From the NCBI GenBank assembly GCA_035623985.1, contig DASPSJ010000022.1, positions 6,323-70,322 on the forward strand: 64,000 bases of DNA. Reading direction: 5' to 3'. Below the pieces are notes generated by a model. That model was given only the letters and a program-made list of their open reading frames with translations, made no database searches and was not told where the DNA came from. Positions 42,101 to 50,015 of this stretch are shown here, one piece after another. The DNA comes from DAHUYF01 sp035623985. GTDB taxonomy: Bacteria > Pseudomonadota > Alphaproteobacteria > ATCC43930 > CGMCC-115725. Every line of letters begins with the position of its first letter. Within the stretch, counting starts at the first letter, position 1. Made by a program: the position numbers and the translations under genes.

Positions 42101-42213
42101 TCGGCACGCTCTTCACGCTCTTCGTGCTGCCGGCGGTCTATTGCGTGCTGGGCAGCGACCACCGCCCGGCCGTCTCCGCGGCGCGCGAGGCGGAGATCGC
42201 GGCGGTGAGTTAG
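39142..42213 (+). CDS. RND multidrug efflux permease (HAE1 family)
   Basis: A 1023-residue inner-membrane RND pump, normal length for the hydrophobe/amphiphile efflux family. It starts F-T-D-L-F-I-R-R-P-V-L-A, has the periplasmic porter domains and the TM4 proton-relay G-L-V-V-D-D-A-I-V-V-V-E-N-V, and ends with I-S-K-H-G-I-L-M-V and V-L-P-A-V-Y. It exports drugs, detergents or toxic metabolites using the proton gradient. It lies 20 nt after the adaptor gene. Its 3' end shares a bidirectional hairpin with the convergent retropepsin gene. Confidence 0.95.
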   Translation: MGFTDLFIRRPVLAAVVSLLILLIGAVAGFSLPIRQYPKLENTVITITTLYPGAAPELIQGFITTPIEQAVATAEGLDYVTSNSIQGVSTIQAYVRLNYDPSKAMTDVMAKVQQVKFLIPPEAQDPVIIKQTGQTVDIMYIGFSSATVSNAAIADYLARVVQPLMATIDGVAQAEILGGQSFAMRIWLDPLRMAARGISADDVALAIRANNFQAAPGQRKGYFTVTDVIADTGLTGADQFKEMVVKARNGALIRLKDIATVELGPQNTNTAVSMNGDHAVFLGIQVTPTGNPLSVVKDIRAMQGEIERTLPPGVGMKIAYDGTVFIQSSIDEVVRTLVEAAVIVIIVIFLFLGSLRSVVIPIVTIPLSLVGILSVMLALGFSLNLLTLLAMVLAIGLVVDDAIVVVENVHRHMEEGRTPLQSALIGAREIVGPIIAMTITLAAVYAPIGLLGGITGALFREFAFSLAGSVIVSGVIALTLSPMMCASLLKREALQGGFSGVIERGFAAIAERYARLLAKALAFRPVVYVFALAILAAIAFLFLNTKAELAPEEDQGVLLGLSKAPQYANLDYMEAYSQQLNAAYAFFPETDRTFIISGTQGPQQGFSGFVLEPWNQRGRSTLTLKPLVQQAVSRIDGINTFIFSPSPLPTSVQGLPFQMVIDAPADYETIYNAMEKLKQAARQSGLFIVTDSDLRFDNPVIHVHIDRSKANDLGVTMQGVADTLAVLVGENFINRFDLSGRSYYVIPQVPRADRLTPASLANYYVTTASGQQIPLSTVVSLDEGTEPNALTQYNQLNSATFQAVLVPGVTMGQAVDFFEQAAKSLPQGFSHDYFGDARQYTREGNKLTYTFVFALMIIYLVLAAQFESLRDPVVILVSVPMSVFGALLPLFFWVASLNIYTQIGLVTLIGLISKHGILMVSFANELQRQESLGRVEAIARAARVRLRPILMTTAAMVVGLLPLLVATGAGAASRFSIGLVVVSGMSIGTLFTLFVLPAVYCVLGSDHRPAVSAAREAEIAAVS

Positions 42214-42235
42214 CCCACTTAAATCGGGCTAACTC
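42207..42235. terminator. Bidirectional hairpin between convergent genes
   Basis: GAGTTAGCCC (42207-42216) and GGGCTAACTC (42226-42235) are a perfect inverted repeat with a 9-nt AT-rich loop. It includes the stop codons of both the RND pump (plus) and the retropepsin-like gene (minus). It probably terminates or protects both transcripts. Confidence 0.6.
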
Positions 42236-42690
42236 TCTATGATCACGACGCCGGACGTGCCGTCGTAGCTCATCTTCCAGTGCATCAGGAATTCCCTGCC
42301 CAGCACCGCGACGACGTCCAGCGGCGCGAGGTCCAGGCCGCCGAAAGGGCCGATGAGCGTAACGGCGAGAGCCGGTACGTGGACCTGCGCCATGTAGGTC
42401 GTGACCGTCTGGCGCCCTCCGAGAGCAGTCGCCACGGCCTCCTTGTCGATCTCGGGAAGCCCCAGCCTCCGAGCCACTGAGGAATCGATGTAGGAGCACG
42501 TCGATCCCGTGTCGACCAGGGCTTGCGCCTGCCGCAGGGCAAGTCGCGGAACTATTTCCGGAACCGTCGAATCGTAATTTCGGTCGAGGCCTATATCGAT
42601 CCGAAGGGTCGGCCCGCACAGGATCAGCAGATCCCGCTTGTCGGTCGTCGGATATCGACCCGGCGGATAAGTGAGTTCAGCTCGCGCCAT
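42229..42690 (-). CDS. Retropepsin-like aspartic protease
   Basis: A 153-residue single-domain aspartic protease. The active-site motif D60-T-G-S-T is preceded by A-Q-A-L-V and followed by I-D-S-S-V-A-R-R-L-G-L-P; the C-terminal V-L-G-R-E-F-L completes the retropepsin fold. Such proteins act as dimers. It overlaps by 14 bp the small gene upstream on the same strand, a pairing common in bacteria. Substrate unknown. Confidence 0.82.
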   Translation of the reverse strand: MARAELTYPPGRYPTTDKRDLLILCGPTLRIDIGLDRNYDSTVPEIVPRLALRQAQALVDTGSTCSYIDSSVARRLGLPEIDKEAVATALGGRQTVTTYMAQVHVPALAVTLIGPFGGLDLAPLDVVAVLGREFLMHWKMSYDGTSGVVIIES

Positions 42691-42925
42691 CCGGGACGGG
42701 ATGCAGGATTGACACCGGCACGGGAACCGGCGACGCGCCGATGCGGCGAATCAAATAGGGTCCGTCGCCCAGCTTTCTCAGCGCGAGGTCGGCCGCTTGC
42801 TGGAACGACGGAAACGTGCCGCACAGCCTGCGATCATGCACGACCACCCACTCCCCGCGATGCGCGGCTTCGAGTTCGCCCTTCATGTCGTTGTAGGCTT
42901 CGATTTCCTGGTCCAACGTCGTCAT
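42677..42925 (-). CDS. Small protein paired with retropepsin gene
   Basis: An 82-residue protein starting M-T-T-L-D-Q-E-I-E-A-Y-N with V-V-V-H-D-R-R-L-C-G-T-F-P-S-F-Q-Q-A-A-D-L-A and G-P-Y-L-I-R-R-I. This resembles small DUF5678-like proteins often found immediately upstream of retropepsin-like genes. GGGGAG lies before ATG 42925. It probably acts with the protease; how is unknown. Confidence 0.7.
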   Translation of the reverse strand: MTTLDQEIEAYNDMKGELEAAHRGEWVVVHDRRLCGTFPSFQQAADLALRKLGDGPYLIRRIGASPVPVPVSILHPVPDGAS

Positions 42926-43169
42926 CGCGAGTCTCCCCTCAGCGACCGCGCGGCCGTTCAACGACCGCTTTGTCGCCGGGATCGTTTCTTGCTGTCAATA
43001 AAGAAGCATAAGGTGCTGCACCGTTTGGCGTTTTGCCGCCGAGTCGCGCGCGCGAGGTCGGCAAGCGCCGGTTTCCGCGCGCGAGTCGCGGCAGAAGTGG
43101 AGAGCGAGCGTCGGAGAGCGTCGGGCACCACGACGCGGGCGCTGCACCGGCGCCCTTGCAGCGGAAGGC

Positions 43170-43748
43170 TTACGGCGTCTCGGTAATTGTGAAAGCGCCG
43201 CGGAGATCGCCGATCTTGAAGCCGGTGGCGGCGTCCTGCGGATAAAGCGCCTTGAGCTTTGCCGCGACCTCGGGAGTGATCGAGGTGCCGTGGCAGCCGA
43301 GGCACATCTCGCCGGCCGGGATCGCCTTCATGTAGCGGAAGACGCGCTTGCCGTCCTTCTCCGCGTACTCGCCCACCTCCAAGGCCTGGGCGCTCTCGCC
43401 GGCGGCCTTGCGCTGCTCGAAGCTCTGGAGCTGCGCCAGCTCCCACGCATCCGGCCGGTTGCGCGGCTGGCGCAGCTTGAGGCTGGTGCGGCCGATGGTC
43501 ATTTTCCATTCGCCCGATTTTTCCGCCGCGATCTTCGGCGCGACGGTATTGCAGACGCCGATGGCATTCACCAGCCCGCCGGCGGCGATCGCCTTCTGCA
43601 ACTCGCCGCTGAGCGTCTTGCTGAAATCGGCGGCGGCGGCGCGGGCGGCCTCCATCCGCTGCTTCATGTCGTCCTCGGCCGCCGCCTTGCCCATCGAGAT
43701 CGCCGCCAGCAGCGCCACGGCCATCGGCCAACCGATCCTGCGCGTCAT
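43170..43748 (-). CDS. DUF3365-type periplasmic haem protein
   Basis: A 192-residue exported protein: signal peptide (W-P-M-A-V-A-L-L-A-A-I-S-M-G-K-A-A-A), a Tll0287/DUF3365-like sensor-type domain (I-G-V-C-N-T-V-A-P-K-I-A) and a c-type haem motif C-L-G-C-H near residue 150. These domains often sense redox or ligands. ATG 43748 is preceded by GGGGAGGAGA. It is divergent from the EamA transporter gene. About 245 gene-free bases separate it from the small protein gene at 42925. Confidence 0.82.
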   Translation of the reverse strand: MTRRIGWPMAVALLAAISMGKAAAEDDMKQRMEAARAAAADFSKTLSGELQKAIAAGGLVNAIGVCNTVAPKIAAEKSGEWKMTIGRTSLKLRQPRNRPDAWELAQLQSFEQRKAAGESAQALEVGEYAEKDGKRVFRYMKAIPAGEMCLGCHGTSITPEVAAKLKALYPQDAATGFKIGDLRGAFTITETP

Positions 43749-43823
43749 CGGTCTCTCCTCCCCGGGCGGACAGCATAGCCGGTCTCCGCTATGCTGAGGA
43801 GGCGCATCGCCGGCACCTTTGAC

Positions 43824-44747
43824 ATGACCCCCGCCATCCCCTCCGCGCGCCAAGACCAGATCCCACGTGGCATCTTCTACATGGTGGGCTCGACGCTGCT
43901 GTTCGCCGGGGTCAATGCGGCGGTGAAGTGGGAGGTGGGTCTCTATCCCGTGGGCGAGGTCGCGTTCTTCCGCTCGCTCTTCGCCCTCATCCCCTGCTAC
44001 CTGCTGATCCTGCCGCGCACCGGCTTCGGCGTGCTGCGCACCCAGCGCTGGCCCGACCACGTCAAGCGGGCGCTTTCGCAGACCTGCTCGATGATGAGCA
44101 TCTTCCTGGCCTTCCAGTTGATGCCGCTGGCCGGGGCCGTCGCCATCAGCTTCTCGGCGCCGCTCTTCACCACCTTGCTGTCGATCCTCGTCCTCAAGGA
44201 GCGGGTCGGGCCGCATCGCTGGTCGGCGCTCATCGTCGGATTCCTCGGCGTGCTGTTCGTCACCAAGCCCGGCGCCGGCACGCTGCAGCTCGGCGCGGTG
44301 TTCGCGCTGGCGAACGCAGTGCTGATCTCCACCGTGGCGATCGCCATCCGCCGCATGAGCCTCACGGAATCGACGGAGACGCTCACCATCTATCAGCTCA
44401 ACCTGATCACGCTCTTCACCGCCTTGCTGCTGCCTTTTGGCTTTGCCATGCCGGCCTGGCATGACGCGCTGCTCATGGCCGCGGCCGGCATCGCCAACGG
44501 CGTCGCGCAATATTGGTGGACGCGGTCGCTGCATCTGGCGCCGCCCTCGGCGGTGGTGCCGTTCAACTACCTGTCGCTGGTCTGGGCGGTGATCGCCGGC
44601 TTTCTCGTCTGGGGCGACCGGCCGACCCGCGACTTGATGATCGGCGCCAGCGTGGTGGTGGGCTCGGGCCTCTACATCTTCTGGCGCGAAGCGCTGCGGC
44701 GGCGCGAGCGGCTGGCGGCGCCTAGAGAAAATTATTCGGCCAGATGA
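43824..44747 (+). CDS. EamA/DMT-family transporter
   Basis: A 307-residue membrane protein with ten hydrophobic segments in two EamA repeats. The first starts G-I-F-Y-M-V-G-S-T-L-L-F-A-G-V-N-A; the second has S-L-V-W-A-V-I-A-G-F-L-V-W-G-D. It exports or imports small metabolites or amino acids. ATG 43824 was chosen; ATG 43791 in the same frame is possible. Neither has a strong ribosome-binding site. The last 26 bp overlap the convergent HD-domain gene. Confidence 0.85.
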   Translation: MTPAIPSARQDQIPRGIFYMVGSTLLFAGVNAAVKWEVGLYPVGEVAFFRSLFALIPCYLLILPRTGFGVLRTQRWPDHVKRALSQTCSMMSIFLAFQLMPLAGAVAISFSAPLFTTLLSILVLKERVGPHRWSALIVGFLGVLFVTKPGAGTLQLGAVFALANAVLISTVAIAIRRMSLTESTETLTIYQLNLITLFTALLLPFGFAMPAWHDALLMAAAGIANGVAQYWWTRSLHLAPPSAVVPFNYLSLVWAVIAGFLVWGDRPTRDLMIGASVVVGSGLYIFWREALRRRERLAAPRENYSAR

Positions 44748-45462
44748 TGGTGCGCCACATATGCGCGACGGGCGAGCCGTCGAAGCCGAGGCCGTCCTCG
44801 GGCTGCCGGAAATGGCGGCCGACGATGTCGATGAAATCCTCGAACGAGACCACCGCCGCGGGATCGAAGGCATCGACGTCGAAGAGCGTGATCTGGCGGG
44901 CCGACATGTACCAGCGATGCGTCCGCGCCTCGCGATAGGCTTCGTGGATGTAGGGCGACGGCACGTAGTCCGGTCCGAAATAGCGGATATAGGCCTCCGG
45001 ATAGGGATAGCCGACGCTGTCATCGGCGAAGAAGCGCAGCACCTGGTGATTGAGCACCGCCCAGCTCACCTCTTCCTCGACATAGGGGCCGATGAGCTGC
45101 GCCCCCCAATAGCCATGGTCGCCGCCGATGAGGCCGGCGACGGAGATGTCGTGCAGCAGGCAGGCCAGGACCACCTTCTCGTCGAGCCCGGCCTTGCGCG
45201 CAAGGGCGGCGCTCTGCAGCATATGGTTGACGACGAAGGGGTGGAAGCGCAGGCGGAAGAAGTCCATCAGGCTCGGCCGCTCCGGCATCTTCGCCAGCGC
45301 CGGATTGTCGCCCATCATCATCACGGTGTCGGGGCCGAGCTGCTGCATCAGCGCGAAGCAATTGGCGAAAGCCGGCGTTCCCATGGTGCCGATCAAAACG
45401 GGAAAAATCAGACGACGGCGCTTGCCTTGGCCGTGGCTCTCCTGGGCAGTTTCCTCGTACAT
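44722..45462 (-). CDS. HD-domain protein
   Basis: A 246-residue predicted phosphohydrolase of the HD superfamily. Metal-ligand candidates are H80, H104-D105 in L-L-H-D, H116 and H139. The start M-Y-E-E-T-A is followed by a basic stretch. AAGGAG before ATG 45462 supports the start. HD proteins hydrolyse nucleotides or cyclic nucleotides; the substrate is unknown. A decayed copy of its first third lies just upstream at 45674-46045. Confidence 0.85.
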   Translation of the reverse strand: MYEETAQESHGQGKRRRLIFPVLIGTMGTPAFANCFALMQQLGPDTVMMMGDNPALAKMPERPSLMDFFRLRFHPFVVNHMLQSAALARKAGLDEKVVLACLLHDISVAGLIGGDHGYWGAQLIGPYVEEEVSWAVLNHQVLRFFADDSVGYPYPEAYIRYFGPDYVPSPYIHEAYREARTHRWYMSARQITLFDVDAFDPAAVVSFEDFIDIVGRHFRQPEDGLGFDGSPVAHMWRTIIWPNNFL

Positions 45463-45673
45463 GGCGTTTCTCCTTTTGATACAATTAATGCATGTACATA
45501 TCGGCCCTGTCCAGGCGTTTTTCTAAAAAAAGAAGTTTTTTCCATCCGTAATACAACTTTTGATGAAGGAGAATTCCCGTTCGCGCGTCTCGCGATTGAA
45601 CCTGTGTTCGTTCAGGCAAGGAGCACGGTGGCGCCGGCGGTGCGCCGCGCCGCAAGTGCGTCATGGTCGGCGG

Positions 45674-46045
45674 CTATCGGTTGCGGCAGCGATTGACGGG
45701 TGCTCGCGGGCGGAAGCAGCGAAGATCGGCGGGACGGACCGGCGGACGCTGCGCGATCGGGTGCATCGCTGCAACGAGGCTGGCGCTCCGCGGCAGATGA
45801 TTGACGCCGCGAGGATGAAGGCGCGGGCGGAAGAAATCGAGGCGCGTCGGGCGCGCCGGCATCTTTGCCAGTGTCGGATTGTCGCTCCTCGTCACGGTGT
45901 CGAAGCCGACCCGCTGCAACGGCGCGAAGCCGTCGGCGAAAGCCGGCGTTCCCATGGCGCCGATCGCGGCGGAGAAGATCGGGCGCCGAGATTTGTCGTG
46001 GCCGCGCGCCCCTGCGGCGACGATGCGTCCGGCGTCATCGGACAC
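45674..46045 (-). pseudogene. Decayed duplicate of the HD-domain gene (5' part)
   Basis: A 123-codon frame whose residues align with the N-terminal third of the HD protein: R-R-P-I-F-S-A-A-I-G-A-M-G-T-P-A-F-A versus R-R-L-I-F-P-V-L-I-G-T-M-G-T-P-A-F-A, then D-N-P-T-L-A-K-M-P-A-R-P and L-D-F-F-R-P-R-L-H-P. The similarity fades near residue 90 and the H-D dyad is absent. At the DNA level a 23-base stretch (45935-45957) is identical to 45364-45386. It is best read as a truncated, drifting tandem copy rather than a working enzyme. Confidence 0.7.
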
Positions 46046-46121
46046 GGCGATCCTTCTCGGCGCCGCGTGATTGGTGCGCGGGCGCGGCCCGTTCCGGCAA
46101 AAGTCTCGGGCGGCCTTCCGG

Positions 46122-46922
46122 TCACCCGACGATTCCCTTGGCCGCCCAGGCGCTGGCGGCGAGGCTTAAGGGGCCGTCCGCGGCGCCGGCGCAATAGGCC
46201 CCGCGCAGCGCCGCTTCGAGCGCGGCGAGCCGCTCGGGCGTCAGCCGCTTCACGTAGTCGCCGACCGGTCCTTGCGCGTTGCGGATCGGCTGCCAGTAAT
46301 CGGCGAAGTCGCGAAAGGACTGGCGGATGGTGAGCGTCCGCGCCGTCACCTGCGTCAGGCCCGCGGCGTGGAAAGCGGCCTCCAGCGCGCCGGCGCGGGT
46401 GAGCGGGCTCGAAAGCTGGCGCGCGCGGGCGCGCGCGGCATCGCCATCGAGCGCCGCAGCCGTGTCCCAGAAGATGCGCTGATAGACGAGTCCGCCGGCG
46501 AAATCCCAGACCGCGGCGGCGACGCAGCCGCCCGGCCGCGTCACGCGGCGCATTTCCTCGAGCGCGCGCTCGGGCGCCGGCATGAAGTTGAGCGCCAACA
46601 GCGAGAAGCTGCGGTCGACCGCGCCGTCGGCGAGCGCGAGCGCGGCGGCGTCGCCGACGCGGAAGTCGAGGCGCGGATCATCGCTCAGCGAAGCGGCGTA
46701 GTCGATATAGGGTCGGGCGATGTCGATGCCGAGAATGCGCCGCGGCTCGCTCCGTCGCGCCAGCGCCAATGCCAGGCTGCCGGTGCCGCAGCCGAGATCG
46801 AGCACCGTCTCGCCGGCGCCGAGCCCGGCAAAGGCGATGAGCGCGTCCGCCAGCAGCGGGCTCCAGCGGCCCATCAGCCGCTCATAGGCGGCGGCGTCGG
46901 TGGCGGTGTAGGTCGATGACAT
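46122..46922 (-). CDS. SAM-dependent methyltransferase
   Basis: A 266-residue class I methyltransferase. The SAM-binding motif V-L-D-L-G-C-G-T-G-S is near residue 40, with G-I-D-I-A downstream and an L-A-L-N-F-M-P loop. It resembles UbiE/Methyltransf_11-type enzymes acting on small molecules. I took ATG 46922 (M-S-S-T-Y-T-A) since the longer frame upstream is only arginine/proline-rich. Substrate unknown. Confidence 0.85.
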   Translation of the reverse strand: MSSTYTATDAAAYERLMGRWSPLLADALIAFAGLGAGETVLDLGCGTGSLALALARRSEPRRILGIDIARPYIDYAASLSDDPRLDFRVGDAAALALADGAVDRSFSLLALNFMPAPERALEEMRRVTRPGGCVAAAVWDFAGGLVYQRIFWDTAAALDGDAARARARQLSSPLTRAGALEAAFHAAGLTQVTARTLTIRQSFRDFADYWQPIRNAQGPVGDYVKRLTPERLAALEAALRGAYCAGAADGPLSLAASAWAAKGIVG

Positions 46923-47052
46923 GCGCGCTTCGTCGGGGGTTGCGCCGTCGCGGTTTCGGCACTTTAGCGCGCGCGGGCGACGGCGTTCCATCGGTTGTGC
47001 CGCAGGGTCGAAACGCGGCAGGCGCCGCGGCCGACGAGGGCGCAAAAACGAA

Positions 47053-47092
47053 CTGCCCGGCGCCGCTGCTCGAAAGCGTCGGCGCCGGGCAG
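47053..47092 (-). terminator. Rho-independent terminator
   Basis: CTGCCCGGCGCC (47053-47064) and GGCGCCGGGCAG (47081-47092) form a perfect 12-bp stem; on the minus strand TTCGTTTTTG follows. It lies 24 nt past the stop of the small basic protein gene and would end that transcript. Confidence 0.8.
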
Positions 47093-47115
47093 TCCGCGTA
47101 GTCGCTGCGAGACGA

Positions 47116-47295
47116 TTACCGCCGCTTGGCGGAGCGCTTCGCGACGCGGCGCTTTGCGACGCGGCGACGGGCGTGGCTCTTCTTCGCGTGCTTCGCGCGG
47201 CGCGGCGACTTGCGCATCGCGGCCGACGAGCGGGCGGCTTTCGACTTGCCGCGGCGGTGTGACTTGTGCGCCGCCTTATGCTTCTTTCTACGCAT
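47116..47295 (-). CDS. Small, extremely basic histone-like protein
   Basis: A 59-residue protein composed almost wholly of K, R, A, S and H (M-R-R-K-K-H-K-A-A-H-K-S, then R-R-V-A-K-R-R-V-A-K-R-S-A-K-R-R). It resembles histone H1/Hc1-like bacterial chromatin proteins. GGGAGAG before ATG 47295 and a clear terminator downstream support a real, separately expressed gene. An HU gene starts about 410 nt away in the opposite direction, so the two may shape the nucleoid together. Confidence 0.7.
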   Translation of the reverse strand: MRRKKHKAAHKSHRRGKSKAARSSAAMRKSPRRAKHAKKSHARRRVAKRRVAKRSAKRR

Positions 47296-47707
47296 CGAAA
47301 TCTCTCCCAGAGGTTGCGAACGCCGCACAGAGTCGGGTCAAGAAGTTAATAATTCCTTTTTGAACCAAGTGTTTTTCAAGTCCAGCACGCGCCGGACGCC
47401 GTCCACGGCCTGTCTCCGCATGGCTAATATGTGGTAATCGCCGAGACGAAAGCGTCGGTTACTTCATGATCATCACGCGAGTACGGCGGCCGACTCGGGG
47501 CGGGCGGCGCGTCGTCCCGCGCCCGCGCCGCGGACACTCGAAAACGTCGGTGAAACGGGCATTTCTGGCGATTCGCGAGCAGCGGCGCCGCGCGCGAAAA
47601 GGCGCGTTCGGCGGCACGCAAACACTTGCTTTACGCGCCTTGCCATGATTCTGTAGCGCTTGCGAAGGCCGTTGTGACCTTGGAACGCAAGAGGGAGTCC
47701 GATAGCT
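47296..47707. other. Divergent promoter region without a clear gene
   Basis: The stretch between the histone-like gene and the HU gene. An arginine-rich frame at 47466-47648 has no ribosome-binding site and no family, so I do not call it. The AT-rich part near 47330-47460 may hold the promoter of the histone-like gene; the HU promoter should lie near 47640-47700. Confidence 0.45.
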
Positions 47708-48010
47708 ATGGCAGTGAAGAAAAAGGCGGGTGCCTCGACGGTAACCCTGAAGCACTTGGCGGCGGCGGTGGCCGAAGAGCACGAGATGCCGAAGAAGCAC
47801 AGCGAGGCGGTGCTCGGCAGCATGATCGATCTCATCGTGAAGCATCTCAAGAAAGGCGACCGGATCCGCATCGGCGGGCTCGGCATCCTGGTGGTGCGCA
47901 AGCGCGCTGCGCGCATGGGCCGCAACCCCGCGACCGGCGAGCCGATCAAGATCAAGGCGAGCAAGAAGGTCGCCTTCCGCGCCGCCAAGGAACTCAAGGA
48001 AGCGATCTGA
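47708..48010 (+). CDS. HU-family DNA-binding protein
   Basis: A 100-residue HU/IHF-family protein. The DNA-binding arm shows G-R-N-P-A-T-G-E-P-I-K-I, and the C-terminal helix A-A-K-E-L-K-E-A-I ends the protein. An N-terminal K-K-K extension makes it slightly longer than standard HU. It bends DNA as a dimer and shapes the nucleoid. A GAGGGAG lies upstream of ATG 47708. Confidence 0.92.
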   Translation: MAVKKKAGASTVTLKHLAAAVAEEHEMPKKHSEAVLGSMIDLIVKHLKKGDRIRIGGLGILVVRKRAARMGRNPATGEPIKIKASKKVAFRAAKELKEAI

Positions 48011-48206
48011 GGGCCGAGCGCCCGGTCGCAGCCTCGCCGTCGCCGTCGCTCCGACCGCAGCGCGCCGCTCCGCTCCGACGCACGGCGTCGATGCACCGCC
48101 CGCCGCGCCCGCCCGCGCGGCGGGCGGCGACTTTCTGCGCGCCGCCGAGGCGATGGCGAAGCAGGGCCGCACGCGATAGCATGGGCGCCGCGGAAAGGAT
48201 AGGGAA

Positions 48207-49883
48207 ATGCCGATCATCTCGGGCAAACGCGCCTTTCTCGAGCTCCTGAAGCAGGAAGGCGTCGAGCTCATCTTCGGCAATCCCGGCACCACCGAGCTGC
48301 CGCTGATGGATGCGCTCGCGGTTGAGACCGGCCTGCGCTACGTGCTCGTCCTGCAGGAGGCGGCGCTGATGGCGATGGCGGACGGCTACGCCCAGGCCTC
48401 GGGCAAGCTCGCCGTCGCCAACGTGCACGTGACGCCCGGGCTCGGCAACGCGCTCGGCATGCTCTATGACGCGCAGAAGGCGCAGGCGCCGATCCTCGTC
48501 ACCGCCGGCCAGCACGATCAGCGTTTCACCTTCACCGAGCCCATCCTGTGGGCGGATCTGCCGACCATCGCCCGGCCCTTCGTCAAATGGTCGGCCGAAG
48601 TGCGCCGCCTCGAGGATCTGCCGCGCGCCGTCCACCGCGCCGCCAAGACGGCGCTGGCGCCGCCGACCGGCCCGGTGTTCCTGTCGCTGCCGGTCGACGT
48701 GCTGAACGCCGAGGCCGAGCTCGATCTCGGCGCGCCGACGCGGGTGGCGCCGGGAATGCGCGGCGACGGCGCGGCGATCGCGGCGGCGGCGGCGCTGCTG
48801 GCGCAAGCGGAGCGGCCGGCGATCATCGCCGGCGACGCGGTGGCGCAGCGCCGCGCGCATGAGGAGCTGGCGGCGCTCGCCGAGGCGCTGGGCGCGCCGG
48901 TCTATGTCGAAGGCATCGCCAACACCGCGTCCTTCCCCTCCTCCCATCCGCTGTACCGCGGCGCCATGCTGCGCCTCGCGCCGGCGATCCGCGAAGTGCT
49001 GGAGCAATACGACCTGTTGCTCTCGGTCGGCGGCGACCTCTTCACCCTGTCGCTGCCGTCGGAGGTCGATCCGGTCCCGCCGGGTCTCGACATCATCCAT
49101 CTCGACGTCGATGCCTGGGAGATCGGCAAGAACTATGCGGCGAAGGTCGCGATTCTGGGCGATCCCAAGGCAAGCCTGCCGGATCTCGCCCAGGCGCTGG
49201 CGGGCTGCATGAGCGCCGAGCAGCGGGCGCGGTCGCAAGCGCGCGGCGCGGCGATGCGCCGACTCATCGCCGGCGAGCGCGAGAAGCTGGTTGCCAAGGC
49301 GCGCGCCGAAGCGGGGAAGACGCCGATCCGGCCGCTCGCCTTGCTGGAGGCGCTGGGCGCGGCGCTGCCCAAGGAGGCGGTGGTGGTCGAAGAGGCGCTT
49401 TCCTCTTCGCCGGGGCTGCGCCTGCTGCTGCGCGCCGACGACCCGCGGAGCTTCTTCGGGCTGCGCGGCGGCGGCATCGGCTGGGGACTGCCGGCCGCCA
49501 TCGGCGTCAAGCTGGCGCTGCCCGAGCGGCCGGTGGTGGCGCTGATCGGCGACGGCAGCGCGATGTATACCTGCCAGGCGCTCTGGACCGCGGCGCATGA
49601 CCGGGTCGGCGTCGTCTTCGTCGTCCTCAACAACCGGTCCTACCGCATCCTCAAGCAGCGCGCCAACGCGATGCAGGGCTTTGCCGCGCAGACCGACCGC
49701 TATATCGGGATGGACATTACGGAGCCGCCGGTCGATTATGTCGGCCTTGCCCGCGCGCTCGGCGTCGAGGCGGCGCGCACTGGGGCGCTGAGCGAGGCGA
49801 TCGAGCTGGTGCGGTCGGCGCTTGCCCAAGGCGGGCCGTCGCTGGTCGAGGTCGAGCTCGATCGCGGCTATGCGCCGGTCTGA
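48207..49883 (+). CDS. Benzoylformate decarboxylase-like ThDP enzyme
   Basis: A 558-residue ThDP enzyme. F-G-N-P-G-T-T-E-L-P near residues 23-32, E51 in L-Q-E-A-A-L, and N-V-H-V-T-P-G-L-G-N-A follow the order in benzoylformate decarboxylase (MdlC); the ThDP/Mg motif is I-G-D-G-S-A-M-Y...L-N-N-R-S-Y. It probably decarboxylates a 2-keto acid, aromatic or otherwise. The catalytic histidine-containing N-V-H loop is kept. It is followed by the sugar dehydrogenase-like gene but 130 nt apart. Confidence 0.87.
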   Translation: MPIISGKRAFLELLKQEGVELIFGNPGTTELPLMDALAVETGLRYVLVLQEAALMAMADGYAQASGKLAVANVHVTPGLGNALGMLYDAQKAQAPILVTAGQHDQRFTFTEPILWADLPTIARPFVKWSAEVRRLEDLPRAVHRAAKTALAPPTGPVFLSLPVDVLNAEAELDLGAPTRVAPGMRGDGAAIAAAAALLAQAERPAIIAGDAVAQRRAHEELAALAEALGAPVYVEGIANTASFPSSHPLYRGAMLRLAPAIREVLEQYDLLLSVGGDLFTLSLPSEVDPVPPGLDIIHLDVDAWEIGKNYAAKVAILGDPKASLPDLAQALAGCMSAEQRARSQARGAAMRRLIAGEREKLVAKARAEAGKTPIRPLALLEALGAALPKEAVVVEEALSSSPGLRLLLRADDPRSFFGLRGGGIGWGLPAAIGVKLALPERPVVALIGDGSAMYTCQALWTAAHDRVGVVFVVLNNRSYRILKQRANAMQGFAAQTDRYIGMDITEPPVDYVGLARALGVEAARTGALSEAIELVRSALAQGGPSLVEVELDRGYAPV

Positions 49884-50015
49884 GCGGGCGGGCGGCGGGC
49901 GTCAAGGAAGCTGTCGACGGGCGGCGGCGGCTCCGGTAGTCTGTTGGATGTCCAACTTGCCTTGATCTCAAGGCGAAATCGGCAGCCGGTCAAAGGCTGC
50001 AAGGGGAGACGCGGA

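Noticed and set aside
38887..42162. A 1091-codon open frame on the minus strand opposite the RND pump
   Set aside because: Histidine/arginine/aspartate-rich antisense translation without motifs; the plus strand encodes a full RND permease.
47466..47648. A 60-codon arginine-rich frame between the histone-like and HU genes
   Set aside because: No ribosome-binding site, no family, and composition explained by GC-rich DNA.
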